This document shows positions 1 through 6,811 of a stretch of 64,000 bases of DNA, in pieces (within the stretch, counting starts at the first letter, position 1; every line of letters begins with the position of its first letter). The DNA is from Paraplanobispora siamensis (GTDB taxonomy: Bacteria > Actinomycetota > Actinomycetes > Streptosporangiales > Streptosporangiaceae). Made by a program: the position numbers and the translations under genes. The stretch is taken from positions 124,001 through 188,000 of the forward strand of contig NZ_BOOJ01000033.1 of assembly GCF_016863175.1 (NCBI RefSeq), written 5' to 3'. Below the pieces are notes generated by a model, which did not search any database, was not told the DNA's origin, and worked only from the letters and a program-made list of their open reading frames with translations.

Positions 1-167
1 GCCATCCCGCCGCCCTCGCGGGTCTTGACGTCGACCGGGTTGATCCCGGCCGACACGACGCGGACCAGGACCTCCGTGGGAAGCGGTTCGGGCCGCGGCA
101 GCCGTACGGAACGCAGAACCTCCGGACCGCCGAAGGCGTCCTGGCTGATCGCGCGCATGAGTGTCAT
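1..167 (-). CDS. NADP-dependent (quinone) oxidoreductase, N-terminal part
   Basis: Only the first 55 codons are present; the rest lies beyond the left edge. The start reads MTLMRAISQDAFGGPEVL and continues into a segment ending VSAGINPVDVKT. This is the typical N-terminus of zinc-independent MDR-family quinone oxidoreductases, which transfer hydride from NADPH to quinones or enones. The ATG is chosen because AAGGAG lies 7 nt upstream. A second in-frame ATG three codons later lacks that spacing. The gene diverges from an HxlR regulator 120 bp away, a common pairing for redox- or electrophile-induced oxidoreductases. Substrate unknown. Confidence 0.8.
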   Translation of the reverse strand, partial: MTLMRAISQDAFGGPEVLRSVRLPRPEPLPTEVLVRVVSAGINPVDVKTREGGGM

Positions 168-225
168 CAGTCGTCTCCTTGCCGATTGGTGATGGCGACG
201 GCAGGGACGCTATCGTCAGGGGCCT

Positions 226-248
226 AGTAACCATCAAGGGCGCCTACT
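226..248. promoter_or_regulatory. candidate HxlR operator (imperfect dyad)
   Basis: AGTAACC and GCCTACT are separated by 9 bp and form an imperfect inverted repeat (AGTA half-sites outward). It sits in the 120-bp gap between the divergent oxidoreductase and HxlR genes. HxlR dimers bind such AT-edged dyads, so this is the natural candidate site. Binding is inferred. Confidence 0.4.
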
Positions 249-287
249 TTCTTTTGGAAAGCATTGAGCTCCGGAGGGGGAGTCGTC

Positions 288-647
288 ATGTCCACCACCT
301 GTCTCACCGGCCGGCACGACAAGCACGACGTCTACGCCGAGCAGTGCCCCTGCCGAGGCGTGCTCGACATGCTGGCCAACAAGTGGACCGCGCTGGCGAT
401 CGGCGCCCTGGAGGACGGGCCGCAGCGCTTCGGGGCGCTGCAACGCCGCCTGGAGGGCGTCAGCCCCAAGGTGCTCACCCAGACGCTGCGCCGGCTGGAG
501 GAGGCCGGGTTCGTGGACCGCACGGTCTATCCCGCCGTCCCCCTGCACGTGGAGTACGCCCTGACGGAGCTGGGCGTCGGGGTCGCCGAGCCGCTGCGCG
601 CGCTGCGGTCGTGGGTGGAGCGGCACCTGGACGAGCTTCTGGGGTGA
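288..647 (+). CDS. HxlR-family winged-helix transcriptional regulator
   Basis: A 119-residue winged-helix protein of normal HxlR length. The diagnostic core is CPCRGVLDMLANKWTALAI near residue 20, followed by the helix-turn-helix RFGALQRRLEGVSPKVLTQT and the wing with the family's Y.L...G segment (EYALTELG). A cysteine pair (CPC) at the start of the domain could sense thiol-reactive compounds, as in some HxlR/DUF24 regulators (inference). The ATG at 288 is preceded by GGAGGGGG; an upstream in-frame start at 264 lacks a ribosome site. It is divergent from the oxidoreductase at the left edge and probably controls it and itself. Confidence 0.88.
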   Translation: MSTTCLTGRHDKHDVYAEQCPCRGVLDMLANKWTALAIGALEDGPQRFGALQRRLEGVSPKVLTQTLRRLEEAGFVDRTVYPAVPLHVEYALTELGVGVAEPLRALRSWVERHLDELLG

Positions 648-721
648 CCCGGGCTGAGCGGTGCCGCGGTACATGTGTGTCTGAACGGGCGGTTGCGGAC
701 AGACAGGGTGGCGGACAGTAG

Positions 722-727
722 TAACTT
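722..727 (+). promoter_or_regulatory. -10 hexamer of a probable leaderless ppx transcript
   Basis: TAACTT ends 6 nt before the ATG at 734 and no Shine-Dalgarno is present, the arrangement seen at actinobacterial leaderless transcripts. No convincing -35 was found. Confidence 0.4.
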
Positions 728-733
728 CGACAC

Positions 734-1663
734 ATGCGACTGGGCGTTCTCGATATCGGTTCCAACACGGTGCACCTGCTGGTCATGGACGCTCATCGGG
801 GAGGCAGGCCGCTGCCCGCCTACTCCCACAAGGTGGAGCTGCGGCTGGCCGAGCACATGGAGGACGGCGACCGGCTGTCGGCGCACGGGGCCGGACGGTT
901 GCGGGAATGCGTCGAGGAGGCCCTGCGGATCGCCGAGGACAAGGGGATCGAGGACCTCATGGCCTTCGCCACCTCGGCGGTGCGGGAGGCCGTCAACGGC
1001 GAGGAGGTGCTCGCCCGCATCAAGGCCGACACCCGGGTGGACATCCAGGTGCTGTCCGGGCAGGACGAGGCGACGCTGACGTTCCTGGCCGTGCGGCGGT
1101 GGTTCGGCTGGTCGTCCGGGCGGCTGCTGGTGCTCGACATCGGCGGCGGCTCCCTGGAGATCGCCTCGGGCATCGACGAGCAGCCCGATGTGGCGGTCTC
1201 GCTCCCGCTGGGCGCCGGCCGGCTGACCCGCGGCTGGTTCACCGCCGACCCGCCGCCCGCCGAGGAGGTGCGGGCGCTGCGCAAGCACGTGCGGGCGGAG
1301 ATCGCGCGCTCGGTGGGCAACGTCTCCCGGTACGGCCAGGCCGACCACGCCGTGGCGACCTCGAAGACGTTCAAGCAGCTGGCCAGGATCGCCGGGGCCG
1401 CGCCGTCGAGCGAGGGGAGCGGCGTCCGCCGGACGCTCAGGCACACCGACCTCACCGAGTGGGCCGGACGGCTGGCCGAGATGGACGCCAGGCAGCGGGT
1501 GGAGCTGCCCGGCGTCTCCGAGGGACGGGTCCGGCAGCTGCCCGCCGGGGCGATCGTCGCCGACGCCACGATGGACCTGTTCGGCATCGAGGAGCTGGAG
1601 GTGTGCCCCTGGGCGCTGCGCGAGGGGATCATCCTGCGCCACCTCGACTCGCTCCCCGGCTGA
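734..1663 (+). CDS. Ppx/GppA family phosphatase (exopolyphosphatase-like)
   Basis: Member of the ASKHA-fold Ppx/GppA family, which releases phosphate from polyphosphate or converts pppGpp to ppGpp. The first phosphate loop is visible at the start ([13 protein letters not shown], residues 4-16) and the second as [14 protein letters not shown] near residue 135. TSAVREA near residue 80 is also conserved. At 309 residues it is the short single-module form lacking the C-terminal HD-like half of E. coli Ppx. Actinomycetes usually carry two such paralogues, so exact substrate is uncertain. It appears monocistronic and probably leaderless. A PPK2 gene lies at 36.4 kb. Confidence 0.9.
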   Translation: MRLGVLDIGSNTVHLLVMDAHRGGRPLPAYSHKVELRLAEHMEDGDRLSAHGAGRLRECVEEALRIAEDKGIEDLMAFATSAVREAVNGEEVLARIKADTRVDIQVLSGQDEATLTFLAVRRWFGWSSGRLLVLDIGGGSLEIASGIDEQPDVAVSLPLGAGRLTRGWFTADPPPAEEVRALRKHVRAEIARSVGNVSRYGQADHAVATSKTFKQLARIAGAAPSSEGSGVRRTLRHTDLTEWAGRLAEMDARQRVELPGVSEGRVRQLPAGAIVADATMDLFGIEELEVCPWALREGIILRHLDSLPG

Positions 1664-1759
1664 CGGCGCCCCTCCCGCCCGTCGCGCCGCGGCCGTACGC
1701 GCACCCCCTCCCACCTGGGCCGCGTTTACCGTTCTTTGAACTGGTAAGAGCGCGTTACC

Positions 1760-2572
1760 ATGAACATGGCTCAGATGGAAGGGGCCGCCCACCGGGCGGC
1801 GAACAGCCGGACGCTGGACAGACTGGCCCGTCTGGGCATGATCTGCCGCGGCGTCCTGTACGGACTGATCGGATTCCTGGCCCTGCAGATCGCCTTCTTC
1901 GGCGGCAGCGGCGGCAAGGAGGCCGACAAGACCGGCGCGATCGAAATGGTCCGGGAGCAGCCCTTCGGCACGGTGCTGCTCTGGCTGATGGTCGTGGGCT
2001 TCACGGCCCTGACCCTCTGGCAGCTCTCCGAGGCGGTCATCGGACGCGGCCAGACCAAGGACAGAGTGGAGTCGGCGGGGCGCACGGCGGTCTACGCGCT
2101 GATCGTGGCCACGCTGCTGAGCCTGCTGCTCCGCGGTGACACCGGAGGCTCGACCGATGAGCACTCCAAGGACCTGACGGCCAAGCTGATGGACCTGCCC
2201 GCCGGGCAGCTCCTCGTTGGCCTGGTCGGACTGGGCCTGGTCGCGCTGGGCGCGTACTGGGTGCACAAGGGCTGGAAGCGCAAGTTCCTGAAGGACCTGC
2301 GCACCGGTGAGATGCCCGCCAAGGCGCGTCAGCTCGCCGAGAAGCTCGGGCTCGCCGGTTACCTGGCCCGCGGGGTGATCGCCCTGGTGGCGGGGGTCTT
2401 CGTCATCCAGGCGGCGATCTCCTACGACCCGGACCAGGCCAAGGGCATCGACTCGACGCTCCGCTCGCTGGCCGAGACCCCCGCGGGTCCGTGGCTGCTG
2501 GGGATCGTCGCGATCGGCCTGCTGCTCTTCGCGGTCTACTGCTTCTTCGAGGCCCGCTGGCACCGGATCTGA
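1760..2572 (+). CDS. DUF1206 membrane protein
   Basis: A 270-residue integral membrane protein with six hydrophobic segments in three pairs, roughly residues 28-48, 72-92, 110-128, 152-172, 205-225 and 243-262. Each pair carries the DUF1206 pattern of a short helix, a polar loop and a second helix, for example RLGMICRGVLYGLIGFLAL and KLGLAGYLARGVIALVAGV. No member of this family has an established reaction to my knowledge. Three ATGs lie in frame at 1760, 1766 and 1775, none with a strong Shine-Dalgarno; the first is used. It looks monocistronic. Confidence 0.85.
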   Translation: MNMAQMEGAAHRAANSRTLDRLARLGMICRGVLYGLIGFLALQIAFFGGSGGKEADKTGAIEMVREQPFGTVLLWLMVVGFTALTLWQLSEAVIGRGQTKDRVESAGRTAVYALIVATLLSLLLRGDTGGSTDEHSKDLTAKLMDLPAGQLLVGLVGLGLVALGAYWVHKGWKRKFLKDLRTGEMPAKARQLAEKLGLAGYLARGVIALVAGVFVIQAAISYDPDQAKGIDSTLRSLAETPAGPWLLGIVAIGLLLFAVYCFFEARWHRI

Positions 2573-2774
2573 CAGACTGTCGGCGCCCGGTGTGGCGGAC
2601 CGGGTGTGACAGAGGAAACCGCACGTGACGGCAGGTGTGGACACGCAGGCGCGGGCGCGCCGGGCAAGTCCCACCTGCCTGTCCGGTGAGTGATCCAATT
2701 CGTACTTTTCCGAGACATCGCACCTCCCGAGAGCCGCGTCTTTCCAAAGGCGCCGACAGCATCGGGAGGGCCGT

Positions 2775-3224
2775 ATGAACGACTCACCGGAGTACGACAG
2801 TACCGAATGGGCTCTTCGCCTGGAGGGCTCCCCCGACCAGGTGGTGCAGGCACGCCGCCTGGTCTCGGCGACTCTGGGGCGCGACCACCCCTTTCACGAC
2901 GACTGCGTCCTTCTCACCAGCGAGGTCGCCACGAACGCGGTGCTCCACTCGCGGTCGGGCGACGGCGGGGTGTTCGTCCTCGCGGTGTCCTGCTCGCCCT
3001 GGGGCGTACGGGTGAGCGTGCGGGACGAGGGCTCCGCGCAGCCGCCCCTCCTGGCCCGCGCCGCGGCCGAGTCCACCGGGGGCCGCGGCCTTCCCCTGCT
3101 GGACGCGCTGGCCCACCGGTGGGGCGTCGTCAGGGAGGCGGGGACCAGCGAGGTCTGGTTCGAGCTGCTGCCGCAGCCGGTGGCGGTGCCGATGGGCCGG
3201 CTCGCCGGCGCCGGCGTCAGGTGA
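2775..3224 (+). CDS. RsbW-like ATP-binding (anti-sigma/histidine-kinase-type) protein
   Basis: A 149-residue stand-alone HATPase_c_2 domain. The N-box is LTSEVATNAVLHSRS (about residues 48-62), the G1 box VSVRDEGSAQP (about 80-90) and the G2 region STGGRGLPLLDALAHRWG (about 100-117). These domains bind ATP and in RsbW/SpoIIAB phosphorylate an anti-sigma antagonist while holding a sigma factor. Actinomycetes carry dozens and most lack known partners. GGGAGG precedes the ATG with normal spacing. No sigma or antagonist gene is adjacent. Its last 8 bp overlap the convergent M20 peptidase gene. Confidence 0.88.
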   Translation: MNDSPEYDSTEWALRLEGSPDQVVQARRLVSATLGRDHPFHDDCVLLTSEVATNAVLHSRSGDGGVFVLAVSCSPWGVRVSVRDEGSAQPPLLARAAAESTGGRGLPLLDALAHRWGVVREAGTSEVWFELLPQPVAVPMGRLAGAGVR

Positions 3225-4515
3225 GCCCGGGGGAGGCGTCAGGTGACCCCGGTGAGGAGAGCAGCCGGTCCAGCACCCGCACGCCGAACTCCAGGCCCGT
3301 CACCGGCACCCGCTCGTCGACGCCGTGGAACATCCCGAGATAGTCCAGGCCGGGGTCGAGCAGCAGCGGCGCGAAGCCGTACCCCGCGATGCCGATGCGG
3401 GCGAAGGCCTTGGCGTCGGTGCCGCCCGACATCACGTACGGAACCGGCCGCGCGGCCGGGTCCTCGGCCCGCAGCGCCGAGCACATCCGCTCGAAGAACG
3501 GCGCCTCCATCGGCGCGGAGGGGCCGTCCTCCAGGTTGACGAACTCGCGTGTCACACCCGGGCCGAGGAGCCGGTCGATCGTCTCCAGGAACTCCTCGCG
3601 CAGCCCCGGCAGGAACCGGCCGTCCACGTGGGCGACGGCGGAGCCGGGGATCACGTTGACCTTGTACCCGGCCTGGAGCATCGTCGGGTTGGCCGAGTTG
3701 CGGATCTGCGCCCTGAACAGGGCGCCGACCCGGCCGAGCCGCTCGGCCTCCTCCTCCAGGCGGTCCCGGTCGATCCGCTCGCCCAGGATCTCCTCCAGCG
3801 AGTCGATCAGCGCGGAGACGGCGGGCGTCAGCCGTACCGGCCAGCGGTGGGAGGCGATCCGGGACACGGCGTGGCACAGCTCGGCGACCGCGTTGCGCAC
3901 CGGCGGGCGGGAGCCGTGACCGGCGACCCCGCGGGCGGTCAGGCGCATCCAGGCGGTGCCCCGCTCGCCCACCGCGACGGGATAGACCCGGGCGTCCGGC
4001 GCCTGGACGCTGTAGCCGCCCGACTCGCTGATCGCCTCGGTGCAGCCGTCGAACAGCTCGCGGTGCCGGGTGGCCGCGTAGCGCGAGCCGTACTCCCCGG
4101 TGGCCTCCTCGTCGGCGAGGAAGGCCAGCACCAGGTCGCGTCCCGGCCGCACGCCGCGCCGGGCCCAGTCGCGCACCAGGGCCAGCGTCATGGACAGAGT
4201 GCCCTTCATGTCCACCGCGCCCCGGCCCCACACGCAGCCGTCGACGACCTCGCCCGAGAACGGGTGGATGCGCCAGTCGGCGGGCTCGGCGGGGACCACG
4301 TCGAGATGGCCGTGGATCAGCAGGGCCTCGGGCGAGTCGCCCGGGATCCTGACGACCACGTTCGTGCGGTGCGGGGCCGACTCGAAGACGACCGGCTCGA
4401 CGCCCGCCTCGGACAGCAGCCCGGCGACGTACTCGGCCGCGGGCCGCTCACCGGCTCCGGGGTTGGTGGTGTCGAACCTGATCAGGTCCGAGCAGATCTG
4501 CGCGACCTCACTCAT
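3217..4515 (-). CDS. M20 family metallopeptidase (ArgE/DapE/carboxypeptidase-like)
   Basis: A 432-residue zinc hydrolase of the M20 family. The metal-binding motifs are HGHLDVVP (H70, D72), the bridging aspartate in GRGAVDMKG (D102), and the catalytic/ligand pair in ADEEATG (E136, E137). An internal dimerisation domain starts near residue 185 (TARGVAGHGSRP). The last zinc histidine is in GMFHGVDERV near the C-terminus. No signal peptide is seen, so it is probably cytoplasmic and cleaves acylated amino acids or dipeptides. The ATG at 4515 has AGGAG 9 nt upstream; the longer open frame upstream is noncoding or antisense. Confidence 0.9.
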   Translation of the reverse strand: MSEVAQICSDLIRFDTTNPGAGERPAAEYVAGLLSEAGVEPVVFESAPHRTNVVVRIPGDSPEALLIHGHLDVVPAEPADWRIHPFSGEVVDGCVWGRGAVDMKGTLSMTLALVRDWARRGVRPGRDLVLAFLADEEATGEYGSRYAATRHRELFDGCTEAISESGGYSVQAPDARVYPVAVGERGTAWMRLTARGVAGHGSRPPVRNAVAELCHAVSRIASHRWPVRLTPAVSALIDSLEEILGERIDRDRLEEEAERLGRVGALFRAQIRNSANPTMLQAGYKVNVIPGSAVAHVDGRFLPGLREEFLETIDRLLGPGVTREFVNLEDGPSAPMEAPFFERMCSALRAEDPAARPVPYVMSGGTDAKAFARIGIAGYGFAPLLLDPGLDYLGMFHGVDERVPVTGLEFGVRVLDRLLSSPGSPDASPGLT

Positions 4516-4543
4516 GGGGGGAAACTCCTGGAAACGATCGGTG

Positions 4544-4599
4544 CCCTGTGCCTGTTGCTCCGTGCCTGCTGCCCTGTGCCTGCTGCCCTGTGCCTGTTG
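4544..4599. repeat. 14-bp tandem repeat, four units
   Basis: Four back-to-back 14-mers read CCCTGTGCCTG[C/T]TG: 4544-4557, 4558-4571 (two changes), 4572-4585 and 4586-4599. The array fills about half of the 122-bp gap between the PASTA gene stop and the M20 start, both on the minus strand, so it would lie in the M20 leader or spacer. Confidence 0.8.
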
Positions 4600-4637
4600 T
4601 GCCGTACCCGCGGCGGGCGGCGGCGTCCCACCCCTCC

Positions 4638-5363
4638 TCAGAAGTCGGGGACCTCGATCAGCCGCAGCGTGATCTGCTGCCCGCTCCCGGCGGTCATACC
4701 CGGACCGGGCGACTGATCCACCACCCGCCACCGGGCCGGGTCGGTCACCTCGCCGCCGAGGATCGACGTCATGACGATGCTGGAGAACCCCAGTGACTGG
4801 AGCCGGCTCCTGGCGGCCTGCCCGTCGGAGCCCCGCAGGTCGGGGATCTGGACCTGCCCGTTGACGCCGGAGGGCGGGGCCGTGGTGCCGGGTACCCACT
4901 CGGGCTTGTCCGGGGCGGTGGCGCCGGGCGTGGCGGTGGCGGAGGTCCCGGGAGAGGGATCGGCGTCGCCGGACGGCAGGGTGAAGATCGACGGCGGGCC
5001 GGGGGAGGTCGGATCGGACTCGGAGGATCCGCCGGACAGCAGGAGGATCAGCGCCGCCACGGCGCTGCCCGCGGCGGCCAGCCAGGCGATCACGGCCACC
5101 GGGCCCGCCTTCGGGAGGTGCCCGGTGGAGGCGTCGGCGTCGGTGGGGCCGGGCGGCAGGGAGTGCGGCACCGGGGGCAACGGCGCGTACGCCGGGGGGA
5201 GCGGAGGCGCCGGACGTGAGGGGTGCGGCGGGTGTGAGGGGTGGGGCGAGTGTGAGGGGTGGGGCGGAGGGGGCGGAGGATGAGGGAAGGACCGATTGCG
5301 CAGGTGACCGGGCTGAGGACGGGTCAATGCCGGATGCCCCACTCTCTGTTGGGATGCCGCCAT
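4638..5363 (-). CDS. PASTA-domain membrane protein with Pro/His-rich N-terminus
   Basis: A 241-residue protein. Residues 1-75 are a cytoplasmic Pro/His/Ser-rich tail with hexapeptide repeats (PHPSHS, PHPSHP, PHPSRP). One membrane segment follows near residues 88-110 (VAVIAWLAAAGSAVAALILLL), then a Ser/Pro/Thr linker, then a single PASTA domain over the last 70 residues (VQIPDLRGSDGQAARSRLQ). PASTA domains bind peptidoglycan or lipid II and are usually attached to PknB-type kinases; here there is no kinase domain. A TAAGGT hexamer 5 nt before the ATG suggests a leaderless transcript. Confidence 0.82.
   Translation of the reverse strand: MAASQQRVGHPALTRPQPGHLRNRSFPHPPPPPPHPSHSPHPSHPPHPSRPAPPLPPAYAPLPPVPHSLPPGPTDADASTGHLPKAGPVAVIAWLAAAGSAVAALILLLSGGSSESDPTSPGPPSIFTLPSGDADPSPGTSATATPGATAPDKPEWVPGTTAPPSGVNGQVQIPDLRGSDGQAARSRLQSLGFSSIVMTSILGGEVTDPARWRVVDQSPGPGMTAGSGQQITLRLIEVPDF
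5216..5269. repeat. 18-bp tandem repeat, three units, inside the PASTA gene
   Basis: Three 18-mers (5216-5233, 5234-5251, 5252-5269), each beginning GTGAGGGGTG on the plus strand, encode the PHPSxx hexapeptides of the protein tail in frame. Copy number could vary without shifting the reading frame. Confidence 0.8.
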
Positions 5364-5472
5364 TCGTGACCTTACGCGCGTCCCGCGCGGACGTCGGGCC
5401 CCGGAGCCGTATCGGTTCCGTCACGGCTGTTCCGGCGGCGGGCTCGGATTCGGTTTTGTCGGTGAACGGCTC

Positions 5473-5478
5473 TACTGT
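5473..5478 (+). promoter_or_regulatory. -10 hexamer for a probable leaderless SWIM/DUF6493 operon
   Basis: TACTGT ends 7 nt before the ATG at 5486 and no Shine-Dalgarno is present. This decides the start of the SWIM gene, whose reading frame is open further upstream. Confidence 0.45.
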
Positions 5479-5485
5479 CCGCGGC

Positions 5486-6811
5486 ATGACGAACGCGGTA
5501 CAGGCGTACTCCTACGCCGGACCCTCCACCCTCGCGGAGGGCCACCTGGGACTGTCGACCTCCGGCGGCAGGACGGCCACGGGTTTCCTCGACCATCCCC
5601 GCTTCTTCAGCGGGCTGCTCACCCAGGCCGCGCCCGCCGCGGCGGGGCTGCTCGCGGTGGCCGACGTGGCGCTGGCCCGCTACCACAAGCCGCAGCCCGG
5701 CTTCACCCGCGACCCCGTGGTGACCTGCGGCGGCGACCGGCTCCGCTTCGAGTCCTTCTCCGCCTGCGGCGGCGTGTACGCCCGCCTCGACGTGCTCGGC
5801 CCCGCCCTCGACGGCGAGGTGTTCGACCGGGGCACCACCAACGTGGACGTCAACAACCCGCTGCGCGAGGCGCTGGCCAGGGTAGGCGGCCGGGACCCGC
5901 TGCACGTGGGCGTCGGCCCCGACGAGCTGACCGTGACCACCGCCGACGGCGCGGTCGTGGAGAAGAAGGTGCCGCTGCCCGGCCGGTGGCTGCGCGGTTT
6001 CGCCGAGGTGCAGGTGATCGCCTCCGGCTTCGACCTGCGCGCCGAGCTGCCCGGTCCGCAGGCCGTACGGTTCCTGCGCGGCCTGCCCAAGCGGGCCTCG
6101 GCCGAGGTGTGGGCGGTGCTGGCCTGGCGGGAGCTGCGGGTGACGGACCGGGCCGGGGCGGGCGGCGTCCACCTGGCCGGGGTCGGGCGGCTGGCGACGA
6201 TGACGCGGCTGCTGCGCTTCGCCAAGGCCCTGCGGGTGTACGGCCCCGCCGACGGCTCGGGCTCCAGCGCCTGGGAGCTGGAGCTGCCCGGGATGCGCTA
6301 CACGCTGGCCCTGTCCCCGCAGGCCTGGCGCGGTTTCTCCGGCGAGGGCGCGGTCCTGGACGACCTGTCCCGCGAGGAGACCGCCGACGACGCCGACCTG
6401 ATCGGCGTCCTGCTCAACTTCGAGCCCACCCTGGAGCTCGGCGTGCTCGCCGAGCGCTCCGGCCTGTCCGTCGAGCGTGTCCGCGCCGCCCTCACCCAGC
6501 TCGGCACCGCGGGCCGGGTCGGCTACGACCTCGCCGAGGCCGCCCACTTCCACCGCGAACTCCCCTACGACCGCGCCCACGTCGCGGCGCTCAACCCCCG
6601 CCTCACCTCCGCCCGCAAGCTCGTCGGGGCCGGAGCCGTCCGGCTGACCGGCGCGGACTCCGCCGAGGTCACCACGGACGGCGGCGTGCGCCGGGTCCGG
6701 ATGGAGGAGGGCTCGTGCACCTGCGAGTGGTGGTACGACCACCGGGGCTCACGCGGCCCCTGCAAGCACGTGCTCGCCGCCCGCATCGCAGTCCGTGAGG
6801 TCCCGGCGTGA
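5486..6811 (+). CDS. SWIM zinc-finger protein
   Basis: A 441-residue protein whose C-terminus carries a SWIM zinc finger: CTCEWWYDHRGSRGPCKH near residues 413-430, matching CxCx(n)CxH with all four ligands. The upstream 400 residues are a soluble alpha/beta region without a recognised catalytic motif. SWIM fingers bind DNA or proteins. It is the first gene of a three-gene operon: its TGA overlaps the GTG of the first DUF6493-like gene by 4 bp. The pairing of SWIM genes with DUF6493 genes recurs in actinomycetes as far as I recall (not checked). Function unknown. Confidence 0.85.
   Translation: MTNAVQAYSYAGPSTLAEGHLGLSTSGGRTATGFLDHPRFFSGLLTQAAPAAAGLLAVADVALARYHKPQPGFTRDPVVTCGGDRLRFESFSACGGVYARLDVLGPALDGEVFDRGTTNVDVNNPLREALARVGGRDPLHVGVGPDELTVTTADGAVVEKKVPLPGRWLRGFAEVQVIASGFDLRAELPGPQAVRFLRGLPKRASAEVWAVLAWRELRVTDRAGAGGVHLAGVGRLATMTRLLRFAKALRVYGPADGSGSSAWELELPGMRYTLALSPQAWRGFSGEGAVLDDLSREETADDADLIGVLLNFEPTLELGVLAERSGLSVERVRAALTQLGTAGRVGYDLAEAAHFHRELPYDRAHVAALNPRLTSARKLVGAGAVRLTGADSAEVTTDGGVRRVRMEEGSCTCEWWYDHRGSRGPCKHVLAARIAVREVPA

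Noticed and set aside
2630-2679. 8-bp inverted repeat GGCAGGTG/CACCTGCC as terminator of the DUF1206 gene
   Set aside because: Loop of 34 nt and no T-run; too weak to call.
527-2698. A 723-codon open frame antisense to ppx and DUF1206
   Set aside because: Low-complexity Gln/Arg/Gly-rich shadow of two well-supported genes; no start signal or motif.
4516-5487. Upstream extension of the M20 peptidase frame to 5487
   Set aside because: It runs through the 14-bp repeat spacer and the PASTA gene in another frame; the ATG at 4515 has a good ribosome site.
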